A DNA stretch of 64,000 nucleotides from NCBI GenBank assembly GCA_027459465.1, contig DAIDIH010000359.1, positions 1-64,000 of the forward strand, given 5' to 3'. The translations under genes and the position numbers were made by a program. The first letter of the stretch is position 1; each line of letters opens with the position of its first letter. Origin of the DNA: Bryobacterales bacterium (lineage in GTDB: Bacteria > Acidobacteriota > Terriglobia > Bryobacterales > Bryobacteraceae). Below the pieces are notes generated by a model, which worked only from the letters and a program-made list of their open reading frames with translations, was not told the DNA's origin and did no database searches. Shown here in pieces: positions 25,828 to 32,938 of this stretch.

Positions 25828-26293
25828 TTGCGTCGGCGGTTTGGCGTTGGTTATTCTCATGGCGACTGCGCGAGGTGTGGTGGGTCGCCTTGCGTGGCAC
25901 GATAATGGCTTGAACTGCGTATCAGCACCGCCAGCAGGGACGGCAGTGACCAGCCATCAACCATCGACGACGGGCAACGACGGTCGCGTTCTCGTTTTCT
26001 CTCGGCGCTTCTTCAGACTCGAAGACATCCAGTAAGCGGCCGTGATACGTGATGAGCTGCCGCCTCAGAGAGTGAGAGGACCTGTCGCTGGTGGCGGTAG
26101 CCTCTGTTGTCTAGATCGTAAAGTCGGGCGACCGCCGTTAGCGCGCGGAGAGCCAAAAATCCGAGCGCGCCGGCGACGAGCACCGGAAGCTCCAGTGCTG
26201 CCTTCATGCGCCCCCTTCCACCGTGAGACAGCAGATGTTAGCTTTCACAACGCGCGGTCGATGCTCATTGGCGATGCTGCACTATGCAGAGGC
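25828..26293. other. Non-coding stretch between PIN gene and recombinase
   Basis: About 465 bases without a firmly supported gene. The minus frame 26013-26207 could encode a 64-residue protein with one hydrophobic segment (VLVAGALGFLALRAL) after an AAGGGGG-like ribosome binding site, but it is too short to trust. An attachment site would be expected near a recombinase gene end; I see no tRNA and no second copy of an att-like sequence. Confidence 0.4.
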
Positions 26294-27436
26294 CTACCAG
26301 GTTGGGACGAGGCTTGGCGGGCCGCCGTTATCAAGTATCAGGGCTTCCGCTCTTTCAGCGGCCGCATCCTGCATGTGCGGCAGCACGTGGGAATACACGT
26401 CGAGGGTGAAGGCAACGCTGGCATGTCCGAGTTGCTCGCTAATGACCTTGGGCGAAACTCCGGCAGCCAGCGAAATAGTTGCGGCTGTGTGGCGCAGGTC
26501 ATAGAGCCGGACGTCGGGCAGGCCCGCGGTCTTCAGCAACGGTTTGAAATAGCGCTGCACAAAATACGATTCACGGATTGGTCCGCCGCCTTTCGCGCGG
26601 AAGACGAGGTCATCCCCACTCCTTTCTTGTCCTCTCTCGCGGTGCTCTCTCAGGACCGAGACGACCCAGGCCTGGAGCTTCACGACTCGGCGGCTTCGCG
26701 GCCGCTTCGTATCGTCGAACTGCCAGCCGCCCTTCTGCCATTCGAGGGATCGAGAAATGCTGACCGTTCCGCGATCGAGGTCGATATCATTCCACGTGAG
26801 CGCGAGATACTCGCTCGGCCGCATGCCTGTCGTCAGGGCGAGTGCGAGCAGGCCCTCATATGCGTGTCCGGCAATCGCCTTCACGAAGGTTCTTGTCTGT
26901 TGAAGAGACCATACAGTAACAACGCTCCGATGCCGCCTAGGGATATCGATGGCATCTGCGGGATTCCCCAAAACGAGATTCCAACGGACAGCCTGCTTGA
27001 GCGCTGACCGGAGGACAGCATGGGTATATCGAATCGAACGAGCCGACAGGTTTCGGTCCAGCAAATCGCGGTAGAGGGCCTGGATGTCGAGTGCAAATAC
27101 GTTCGCGAGCGCTTTTGCGCCAAGTGCCGGCCGCACGTATCGGCGGAGCAGGCCTTCGTAATCCCGAAAGCTCCTCGCACGCAGCCGCGGTTTGGCGCAA
27201 AGCTCCAGCCACGTATCTAGGAACTCATTCAGAGTCTGCTTCGACGAGTCCAAATTCCGGCCGCGGTCTCGCTCGCCGAGCATCTTGTTGAGATGACCCT
27301 GGGCGTCCCGCAGTCCTCCGTGGATGGTCTGGTTTAGATACTTTCGTTTCTTGGTTTCGGGATCGTGGCCGTTGTATACACGCACGAGCCACGTGCGCCG
27401 TCCACGCCCGACGATCTGCCCGCCTTTTCGTGCCAT
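26294..27436 (-). CDS. Phage-type tyrosine recombinase/integrase
   Basis: A 380-residue site-specific recombinase. A basic N-terminal domain (TWLVRVYNGHDPETKKRKYL) is like the arm-binding or AP2-type domain of phage integrases. A SAM-like core-binding domain follows. The catalytic part has Arg in TTGMRPSEYLAL, the block YDLRHTAATISLAAGVSP (Arg and His), LGHASVAFTLDVYSHV and the Tyr in DVYSHV. I place the start at the ATG at 27436, where GGAGGTG precedes it by 5-6 nt. It could mediate integration of the neighbouring accessory block. The gene faces away from the following toxin-antitoxin pair. The catalytic residues look intact, unlike the remnant at 2.6-2.9 kb. Confidence 0.92.
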   Translation of the reverse strand: MARKGGQIVGRGRRTWLVRVYNGHDPETKKRKYLNQTIHGGLRDAQGHLNKMLGERDRGRNLDSSKQTLNEFLDTWLELCAKPRLRARSFRDYEGLLRRYVRPALGAKALANVFALDIQALYRDLLDRNLSARSIRYTHAVLRSALKQAVRWNLVLGNPADAIDIPRRHRSVVTVWSLQQTRTFVKAIAGHAYEGLLALALTTGMRPSEYLALTWNDIDLDRGTVSISRSLEWQKGGWQFDDTKRPRSRRVVKLQAWVVSVLREHRERGQERSGDDLVFRAKGGGPIRESYFVQRYFKPLLKTAGLPDVRLYDLRHTAATISLAAGVSPKVISEQLGHASVAFTLDVYSHVLPHMQDAAAERAEALILDNGGPPSLVPTW

Positions 27437-27631
27437 AGTGACACCTCCACGGGAGTGGCGGCACACAAACGGCGCACCTGGCAACGGTAATCTGCTGAGT
27501 TGGTGGGATTTTGAGCGATGAACGCTGATCGGGGTTCAGTCCATTGTCCGACGTTACAAGGGAGACGGCACCGGGGCAGAACGCAAACTGGGGCGGCTAT
27601 CTTCAGCCTTCGCAATGGCGACGCGGACGGG

Positions 27632-28042
27632 CTATGCAGTAAGCGTGACCACGGTCTTGACGCCGATAGCGTCCAGAATCTCTTGTAGCCTGGAGACCGC
27701 TACGGTCTGATAGTCGCTTTCCTCGTACCGGCTGATCACCTGCTTGCTGACCCCGAGGCGCCCCGCAAGTTCGGTCTGGGAAACACCCTTATTGATGCGG
27801 AGCTTCACAATGAAGGGCGCTATCTGATCCAACCGCTCAATCCGAGGGATCTCCAACTCGCCCGTTTTCAGCTGGTCGTATTCGCGCAATTCTTCCTCGA
27901 GTTGCCGGACCATGCCTTCGTAGCTCCCACGAATTGCGGCAGAGCGCTTTCCGGGCTTCTCGCTGGCCACTTTTGCGAGTGCTTGCCGAAAGCCTTCGAT
28001 CTGGGCAAGCGTTCGTTCTCGTTGTGCATCGCTCTTGATCAT
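27632..28042 (-). CDS. XRE-family antitoxin
   Basis: A 136-residue protein. The N-terminal ~80 residues are charged helix. The C-terminal ~55 residues form an XRE helix-turn-helix (NKGVSQTELAGRLGVSKQVI, SRYEESDY), as in antitoxins that autoregulate their operon. The start at 28042 overlaps the stop of the upstream nucleotidyltransferase-like gene by 4 nt. The longer frame is a shadow of that gene. It most likely neutralises or represses the neighbouring toxin; the HTH at the C-terminus is the unusual order seen in some HigA/MqsA-like antitoxins. Confidence 0.8.
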   Translation of the reverse strand: MIKSDAQRERTLAQIEGFRQALAKVASEKPGKRSAAIRGSYEGMVRQLEEELREYDQLKTGELEIPRIERLDQIAPFIVKLRINKGVSQTELAGRLGVSKQVISRYEESDYQTVAVSRLQEILDAIGVKTVVTLTA

Positions 28043-28506
28043 GGCCTTACCGCCTTCACCACTTGAACAATTCCTCGAGGTTGCCCATCGCGGTCCCGTC
28101 GAAAGAACTCGGGAAAACCCATTTGGGGGCTGGCCTGCATGGTCGGATGGATGAAGAACTCGACCCCATAATCCGCCCACATGCGCCACTTCCATTTTCG
28201 TGTGTGTTGCACCAAAACGAGCTCGAAATCTATCCAATACGGGTCAATGCGATCATAGACACCTTCGTCGGGCTCAACCCAGTATCCATCAACGTCGCCC
28301 GGATCCGGCTTCTCGGTGCAGAAGCTGCCGTCTATGAAAATCTCCTCAATACCCGCAGCCCAAAAAGCCTCAACCGCAGCCCGGATCCCTTTCAACAACC
28401 ATCGCCGACGCGGCGTGAAGCCGAACCGCTCCTTGATCTCAAGAAGCGTGGCCCGATGGGTGCCCGCTGGCAGAGCGCCCGTCCGACGGTCGAATGCCGG
28501 AATCAA
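28039..28506 (-). CDS. Nucleotidyltransferase-like DUF6932 protein, probable toxin
   Basis: A 155-residue soluble protein. It contains IFIDGSFCTEKPDPGDVDGYW, where Gly-Ser is followed by an Asp-x-Asp, the active-site pattern of MNT-type minimal nucleotidyltransferases. A later aspartate in IDFELVLVQ could complete the triad. I link it to the DUF6932 family by the pattern. It is followed by an XRE antitoxin with a 4-nt overlap, giving a toxin-antitoxin layout in which the first gene is the toxin. MNT-type toxins AMPylate or add nucleotides to tRNA or protein; the target here is unknown. Confidence 0.72.
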   Translation of the reverse strand: MIPAFDRRTGALPAGTHRATLLEIKERFGFTPRRRWLLKGIRAAVEAFWAAGIEEIFIDGSFCTEKPDPGDVDGYWVEPDEGVYDRIDPYWIDFELVLVQHTRKWKWRMWADYGVEFFIHPTMQASPQMGFPEFFRRDRDGQPRGIVQVVKAVRP

Positions 28507-28584
28507 TAGTTACCTCCATAATCGCAAAGACATCCGCGAAATGTCAACAGCTACGCTGTCAGTGACGAATAACAGCGTATCTTG

Positions 28585-29340
28585 CTACTTCCGAAAAGCG
28601 AACACTGCTCCGCTGGTCGCATACAGCGTCAGATTGTACGTTCCGTGAGAGATAGCAGCGACGACTGTTGATCCGGACCGGCACCTGATCCAACCGTAGA
28701 GCGTTCCCGTCCAAGTGATGCAGGCGATCTCGATCCAGCTCACGCCGGGCTGCGCAAGGTGAACCAGGGCGAACACGATGGCAGCGATGCCCACGATCGA
28801 ACGGTTTCGGCCCGCTTCGCTGTCCATTCGGCTCAAGCACCACGCGAGAAAGGCGAACAGATATCCGCGGAACACGATCTCTTCGAGCACTGGTCCCAAC
28901 GTCACCTGTAGCACGATGAGCTTCCATTCATGGCCCAGCTTCATGTTCTGGTGTGCCAAAGTCCCCACTAGGAAGACCACCGCGCCGGCAACCATTCCGC
29001 ACGTGCCGGCGAGCAGAACGTGCGCTGGTGGAGTTGATCGCCACCGGGCCTTGTCGAGTCCCAGGCCTGTCAGTTTATCGACGTTCACCCACGCATACAC
29101 CAGGAATGTCGCCGCGCCCAAACCTCCGATTGTGCCGGTCCGGGGGCCAGAGGATGCCAAGAGCTGCCAACTGGCGAGAAGCAATATCCAGAACAAGACT
29201 TCCCGGTATTCACCGCGATTCAAGTTTCCCCGAGATTCGGACGGTCTGTTGTCCTGGCAAAACCGGCGCACATCCCTGTGCCGGCGCGCCGCAGCAAGGC
29301 GGTCCGCCGGAGAGTTTTGATGCCCGTGCATGTTGTTCAT
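28585..29340 (-). CDS. CPBP-family intramembrane metalloprotease
   Basis: A 251-residue membrane protein with about six hydrophobic segments. The CPBP/Abi signature is present: PVLEEIVFRGYLF (EExxxR), and AAIVFALVHLAQP (FxxxH), then an Asn-rich final helix (ISHGTYNLTLY). These are Rce1-like proteases, often immunity or self-defence proteins for bacteriocins, and are sometimes regulators. It is a single gene with no clear partner; the terminal YNLTLYATSGAVFAF helix is the last membrane segment. A GAGG ribosome binding site precedes the start at 29340. Confidence 0.88.
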   Translation of the reverse strand: MNNMHGHQNSPADRLAAARRHRDVRRFCQDNRPSESRGNLNRGEYREVLFWILLLASWQLLASSGPRTGTIGGLGAATFLVYAWVNVDKLTGLGLDKARWRSTPPAHVLLAGTCGMVAGAVVFLVGTLAHQNMKLGHEWKLIVLQVTLGPVLEEIVFRGYLFAFLAWCLSRMDSEAGRNRSIVGIAAIVFALVHLAQPGVSWIEIACITWTGTLYGWIRCRSGSTVVAAISHGTYNLTLYATSGAVFAFRK

Positions 29341-29554
29341 AGAATGGCCTCATTCCGCTCCAACGTCCTCTCGCACGCGCCTGAGGGTGGCAGCACGCCG
29401 GCGAACGTTTTGACCGCAAAGACACCCGCTGTGCCCGATGCTGAGTTCGTCCGTGGCAACGGTCGATTCGTCGTTCCGAACCGGCGGGAGAGTTGGTAAA
29501 GTATAGAGGCTTTGATCGACAGTCCAAGCGGCCTCCCCCGGAAACAGGTCGTGG

Positions 29555-30499
29555 ATGGTGAGAAGAGAACCCGCAAACCTCGTAGTCAACGTCCGGCGTA
29601 ATAGTAAGCAAGAAGCTCTGCGGCAAGCCCTCCGTGTGCCTTGGCAACGGTTGTACGAAGCAGCAGCGACTTTTGTGGACTGGCACCTGATCATTTTGTG
29701 GGTTCGTGTCATCACGGAAGCTGCGGAACAGGTTCCACAGATCGTGCGGTCCGAGTTGCGTCCGCGATGTCCCGGCTTCTTGGAGAGTTGGAGCCGACAA
29801 GAACCAGAGGAGCTTCCTGCGTGGAAATCGCTTCAGGAGTGGGTCGCCGAAACGTGCTTTGCTGAAGCAAAAACTGAGGGCTGGTTCGATGCGGTAATGT
29901 ACTACGCGTATACCGACCTCCGCGTCGAGCAGGCCTGGACGACGTGGAAACGGCTGAAGGCAGATTGGCGGCATGCGCGTCCGGGAAGGTGGCCGACGCT
30001 TGAACAATGGACGGCTGAAGTACTCGCCACCCGAAGTCTGGCCGACCCTGGCACAGAAAAAGCCCAGGCCGTTCGGGCTCTCGGGGCGGTCGAGCCATCT
30101 CGCTTCAGCAAGGCGCTCGCCGATACTCTTGAATTTCGGGCGTTGGCTCTTTGGGCCGACGCTGTCTCCGAACCCGGACATAAAGTTGACGAAGCGGTGT
30201 TGGCTGAATTCCGCTGTCGATCCTTGGCGCCGCTGCCAGCTGACGCCCTGTGGGGGCGGCGTTTTTTTTCTCACCTTATCCGCGCAGGCGATTCCATTTG
30301 GCGGACCCGGGCGAGGGCGGAGGGATGGTATCCTGCGCTCCGGTTTGAAGTCCTCCACCACCCGCGTTACCAGCGATTCATTCATTACAATCAGCGATGC
30401 CATGATCTTTGGTTTCATGGCCCTCCGAAATCCTGTCCCCCGTTTTCCGACTGGTTGGCCGCCGCCGATGCATACTATGTTGTTGGCGCTGCACATTAG
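29555..30499 (+). CDS. Hypothetical Trp-rich protein with an internal duplication
   Basis: A 314-residue cytoplasmic protein rich in Trp. Two halves resemble each other: residues about 45-130 (LWVRVITEAAEQVPQIVRSE, then WVAETCFAEAKTEGWFDAV) and about 195-290 (LWADAVSEPGHKVDEAVLAE, then HLIRAGDSIWRTRARAEGWY). This supports genuine coding in the plus direction; the equally long minus frame lacks such structure. No known domain, signal peptide or active site is visible. A hairpin with a T-run sits inside the second half but is probably coincidental. It converges with the multi-HTH gene. Function unknown. Confidence 0.7.
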   Translation: MVRREPANLVVNVRRNSKQEALRQALRVPWQRLYEAAATFVDWHLIILWVRVITEAAEQVPQIVRSELRPRCPGFLESWSRQEPEELPAWKSLQEWVAETCFAEAKTEGWFDAVMYYAYTDLRVEQAWTTWKRLKADWRHARPGRWPTLEQWTAEVLATRSLADPGTEKAQAVRALGAVEPSRFSKALADTLEFRALALWADAVSEPGHKVDEAVLAEFRCRSLAPLPADALWGRRFFSHLIRAGDSIWRTRARAEGWYPALRFEVLHHPRYQRFIHYNQRCHDLWFHGPPKSCPPFSDWLAAADAYYVVGAAH

Positions 30500-30502
30500 C
30501 TG

Positions 30503-31102
30503 TCATTCACTTCCCATCCCAACTGCGTTCCGCTCGTTGTGAGCGTCTGAATAGCCCATCTCGCGGAGCCAATTCTGCATGTCGACACTCAGACTGTCGA
30601 ATTGGATCTTGTCTGCATGCTCAACCAGGAACGTCGAGAGTGAACTCTCCGTGATGCGACCACCTTTCGTTAGCAGCATTTTTTCCACAACCCAATACTG
30701 AACCCGGGCAGGCGCAATCGCAAACATCTCGGCCACGTCCTTGACCTTGTACCCGCCAAGGCTCTCCGCCTTGTAGCCGAGATCCCGCAGTTTCTTCCGG
30801 ACGGCGGCAACAGAGCGGCCCAGACGTTCCGCAATTAATGCCAACGACGCATTGCTGTCGATAGACCAAAGCAAATGGTTCACGTCAACGTCAGTCCACC
30901 GTGGCGCTCTCCGTCGGCACAGCTTCAATGCGGCCGCGCGCCTCTTGATCGAATATCTGGACCACGTAGGCTGATGCTGCCGGATCGCGCGCCTGGCCGC
31001 GCGCAATCCTCCCTTCAACCAGGACGATCTCAAGATTTCGTCCAACTCCGGCGTCCAGCGACAGGTCTTGCCCCTTGGGCGACCAAACTTCTGTCCCTTC
31101 AC
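30503..31102 (-). CDS. Protein with repeated helix-turn-helix (SANT/homeodomain-like) units
   Basis: A 199-residue basic protein. Two similar segments start RWTPELDEILRSSW and RWTDVDVNHLLWSI, each about 45 residues, like Myb/SANT or sigma-4-type HTH repeats; the second continues IAERLGRSVAAVRKKLRDLG. A third HTH unit (YKVKDVAEMFAIAPARVQYW) resembles MerR/excisionase-type DNA binding. There is no enzymatic motif. The start overlaps the stop of a 92-aa upstream gene by 4 nt. It is likely a DNA-binding regulator or element-maintenance protein. Confidence 0.7.
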   Translation of the reverse strand: MKGQKFGRPRGKTCRWTPELDEILRSSWLKGGLRAARRAIRQHQPTWSRYSIKRRAAALKLCRRRAPRWTDVDVNHLLWSIDSNASLALIAERLGRSVAAVRKKLRDLGYKAESLGGYKVKDVAEMFAIAPARVQYWVVEKMLLTKGGRITESSLSTFLVEHADKIQFDSLSVDMQNWLREMGYSDAHNERNAVGMGSE

Positions 31103-31377
31103 GGGGCCCCCTTTTGTCGAACGCGCGCTTTCAGTACTGACGACCCCGTCTCAAACCTGCCCAAGAGCGTACTGACAACCCGGGAAATCGTTCGAATGCG
31201 ATTGCGTGCCCTTCGCCGCTGAACCCTCGTACGAGCGTGCCCAAGCACTGCCTCGGCGCCGAGACCTGGATTCCCTTCAGAATTGAACTGGGTTTGCTGC
31301 CCCGCGGCTGTCGAATAGAAATCGACGATCAGGCGGAACGGACGACGTGAATCCTGCCGTGAATTGGTTGACGCCAT
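31099..31377 (-). CDS. Small basic hypothetical protein
   Basis: A 92-residue Arg-rich protein (RRPFRLIVDFYSTAAGQQ at the start, then RTRVQRRRARNR). Its stop overlaps the next gene's start by 4 nt (ATGA), which is the main evidence that it is real. No known fold is recognised. It may be a nucleic-acid-binding partner of the multi-HTH protein. Confidence is moderate because composition alone could mislead. Confidence 0.45.
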   Translation of the reverse strand: MASTNSRQDSRRPFRLIVDFYSTAAGQQTQFNSEGNPGLGAEAVLGHARTRVQRRRARNRIRTISRVVSTLLGRFETGSSVLKARVRQKGAP

Positions 31378-31590
31378 ACACGGATCCCCGCCCGGTGCAG
31401 GCTGGGGGAGGTCTCCTAACGAACAAGAGGCTTCAAGGACTCAAAAGCTCAACCCCAAGCAACCAGCGAGACGGCCTGCAAAAGCAGAAAATGGTCTATA
31501 GAGAACAGCAAATTACGTTCGGGTGAGCTTTTGTCGCCCGAAAGCCTCTTTATATATAGGGGGATCGTTTTGATCCGCCCGGTGGTTTCC

Positions 31591-32178
31591 ATGGGCCAGG
31601 GGAAAGATGCTCAAACGAGGCTGTGGATTCCAGATCGGGACAGCCTCGGGAACGTGGTAGACCGGCGATTGATCGAGGCTGCAAACCGGGTCTGGGAACG
31701 GGCGCGCCTTGTAGTGATTCGCTACCTCGCTGAGGATACGGACGCTCCGGAAATTCTTGAGGCGGCAGTGGATTCGGCGTCTCGCGCTATGGACAACCAC
31801 CAGTCCATTCAATTCTTTGAGGCGTATCTCTTGAGGTCTGTGGCCCGCGAATCCATTCGGAGGCTACGAAAGAACCAGCGCATTACCTACGTTGACGATG
31901 CCGACCTCGAGCGCCTTGCCGGGGCAGAATTCATTGACCTCGACCGCAAACTCGATGACGCTAGGCGCATCGAAATCTTTCGCGCCTGTATGGACGAGGC
32001 GGGACGGACCCTGTACGACCTGCGCGTGCTGGATTACGATTGGCCATCCATCGCACGGCTGACGGGATATAGGGATGCCCACAGTGCCGAAGTCCAGTTC
32101 CGCAAGAAGATCAATAAAGCCCTGGAGCGCTTCCGAACGTACCACAAGGCACGATTGAAGGGGCAGCGCGGAGGCTGA
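31591..32178 (+). CDS. RNA polymerase sigma-70-like (ECF-type) factor
   Basis: About 195 residues. The middle part (FEAYLLRSVARESIRRLRK) resembles sigma region 2, and the C-terminal part (DYDWPSIARLTGYRDAHSAE, VQFRKKINKALERF) region 4 helix-turn-helix. It is shorter and more diverged than standard ECF factors. The open frame starts upstream at 31531, but the Met at 31591 suits the family better. It is followed closely by a Zn-binding membrane protein of anti-sigma type, the usual partner. Which promoters it uses cannot be told from this window. Confidence 0.7.
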   Translation: MGQGKDAQTRLWIPDRDSLGNVVDRRLIEAANRVWERARLVVIRYLAEDTDAPEILEAAVDSASRAMDNHQSIQFFEAYLLRSVARESIRRLRKNQRITYVDDADLERLAGAEFIDLDRKLDDARRIEIFRACMDEAGRTLYDLRVLDYDWPSIARLTGYRDAHSAEVQFRKKINKALERFRTYHKARLKGQRGG

Positions 32179-32185
32179 AATCCTG

Positions 32186-32938
32186 ATGACGCACCACCGC
32201 CAGTTCATGTCGACCAAGCAGATGCGAGACGTCGTCTCCCTCGGGAAAGACTATGCCAGAACGGCATGTCCAAATCCAACCCGCGAAGGTTGTCCGAATT
32301 CGTCCACGCTGCGAGCGATGGCAAAACGAGATCCGAAGCTCACATTAGGAGATCTGCCGATTTCGCACGTCGTTAGCTGCTCTCCCTGTTTCGAGGAATA
32401 TACCCGGCTTCGCCTCAGATTCTCATTCATCCACGGCATTGAACTGGCCGGCGCATCGCTCGTTGTACTCTTCGTCCTGTTCACCGCTGCGCGAAGCCTT
32501 TGGCGGTCCGCTCACGGACACGGCGAAACAAGCATTTCGCAGGTGCAGCAGCCGAACAAGCTGCCGTCCCCCTCAACGAATAAACCGCTGCCAACTGCCC
32601 CGCTCGCGATGACCGTAGACCTGGCTTCTTTCTCCCCAACTCGCGGGGAGGAAGCAAAGACGCCCCCGAAACAGATCCATTTCCCGCCGAGTTTGCTTCG
32701 GGTGACCTTCCTTTTGCCTCTAGGCATGGAACCGGGGCAGTACGCGCTTCGGCTGCAAGACCATGCCGGAACTGTGCTGAATGACATGAATGTAGTTGGA
32801 CGACTGAACGGCGGCGTCACTTCGATTACAGCGGACCTTGACCTGAGAGCCCACTCACGCGGCAGCTTCACGTTAATGCTTCAGCCCTCCGGTCTCAGCT
32901 GGAGAACGTTTCCTGTACTGGTGGAGGGCAATAAATGA
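32186..32938 (+). CDS. Membrane anti-sigma-factor-like protein with ZAS-type zinc motif
   Basis: A 250-residue protein. The cytoplasmic N-terminus contains a Cys-rich part (ACPNPTREGCPN) and HVVSCSPCF, matching the H-x3-C-x2-C zinc anti-sigma (ZAS) motif. A single membrane helix follows (ELAGASLVVLFVLFTAA, about residues 90-108). The C-terminal part beyond it is a Ser/Pro linker and a beta-rich domain (TFLLPLGMEPGQYALRL). It is 7 nt after the sigma gene and overlaps the CHAT gene by 4 nt. It should hold the sigma factor at the membrane. Either downstream protease might release it. Confidence 0.72.
   Translation: MTHHRQFMSTKQMRDVVSLGKDYARTACPNPTREGCPNSSTLRAMAKRDPKLTLGDLPISHVVSCSPCFEEYTRLRLRFSFIHGIELAGASLVVLFVLFTAARSLWRSAHGHGETSISQVQQPNKLPSPSTNKPLPTAPLAMTVDLASFSPTRGEEAKTPPKQIHFPPSLLRVTFLLPLGMEPGQYALRLQDHAGTVLNDMNVVGRLNGGVTSITADLDLRAHSRGSFTLMLQPSGLSWRTFPVLVEGNK

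Noticed and set aside
29350..29715. Minus-strand frame near the CPBP gene
   Set aside because: Overlaps the start of a better supported plus-strand gene and lacks any motif.
30244..30269. Hairpin CGCCC-TGTGG-GGGCG followed by eight T residues
   Set aside because: It looks like a terminator but lies inside a gene with convincing coding structure, so it is probably coincidental.
29210..30496. Long minus-strand frame of 428 residues
   Set aside because: It is opposite the plus-strand gene with an internal duplication, is rich in Arg/Pro/Cys in a way typical of shadow frames, and has no domain.
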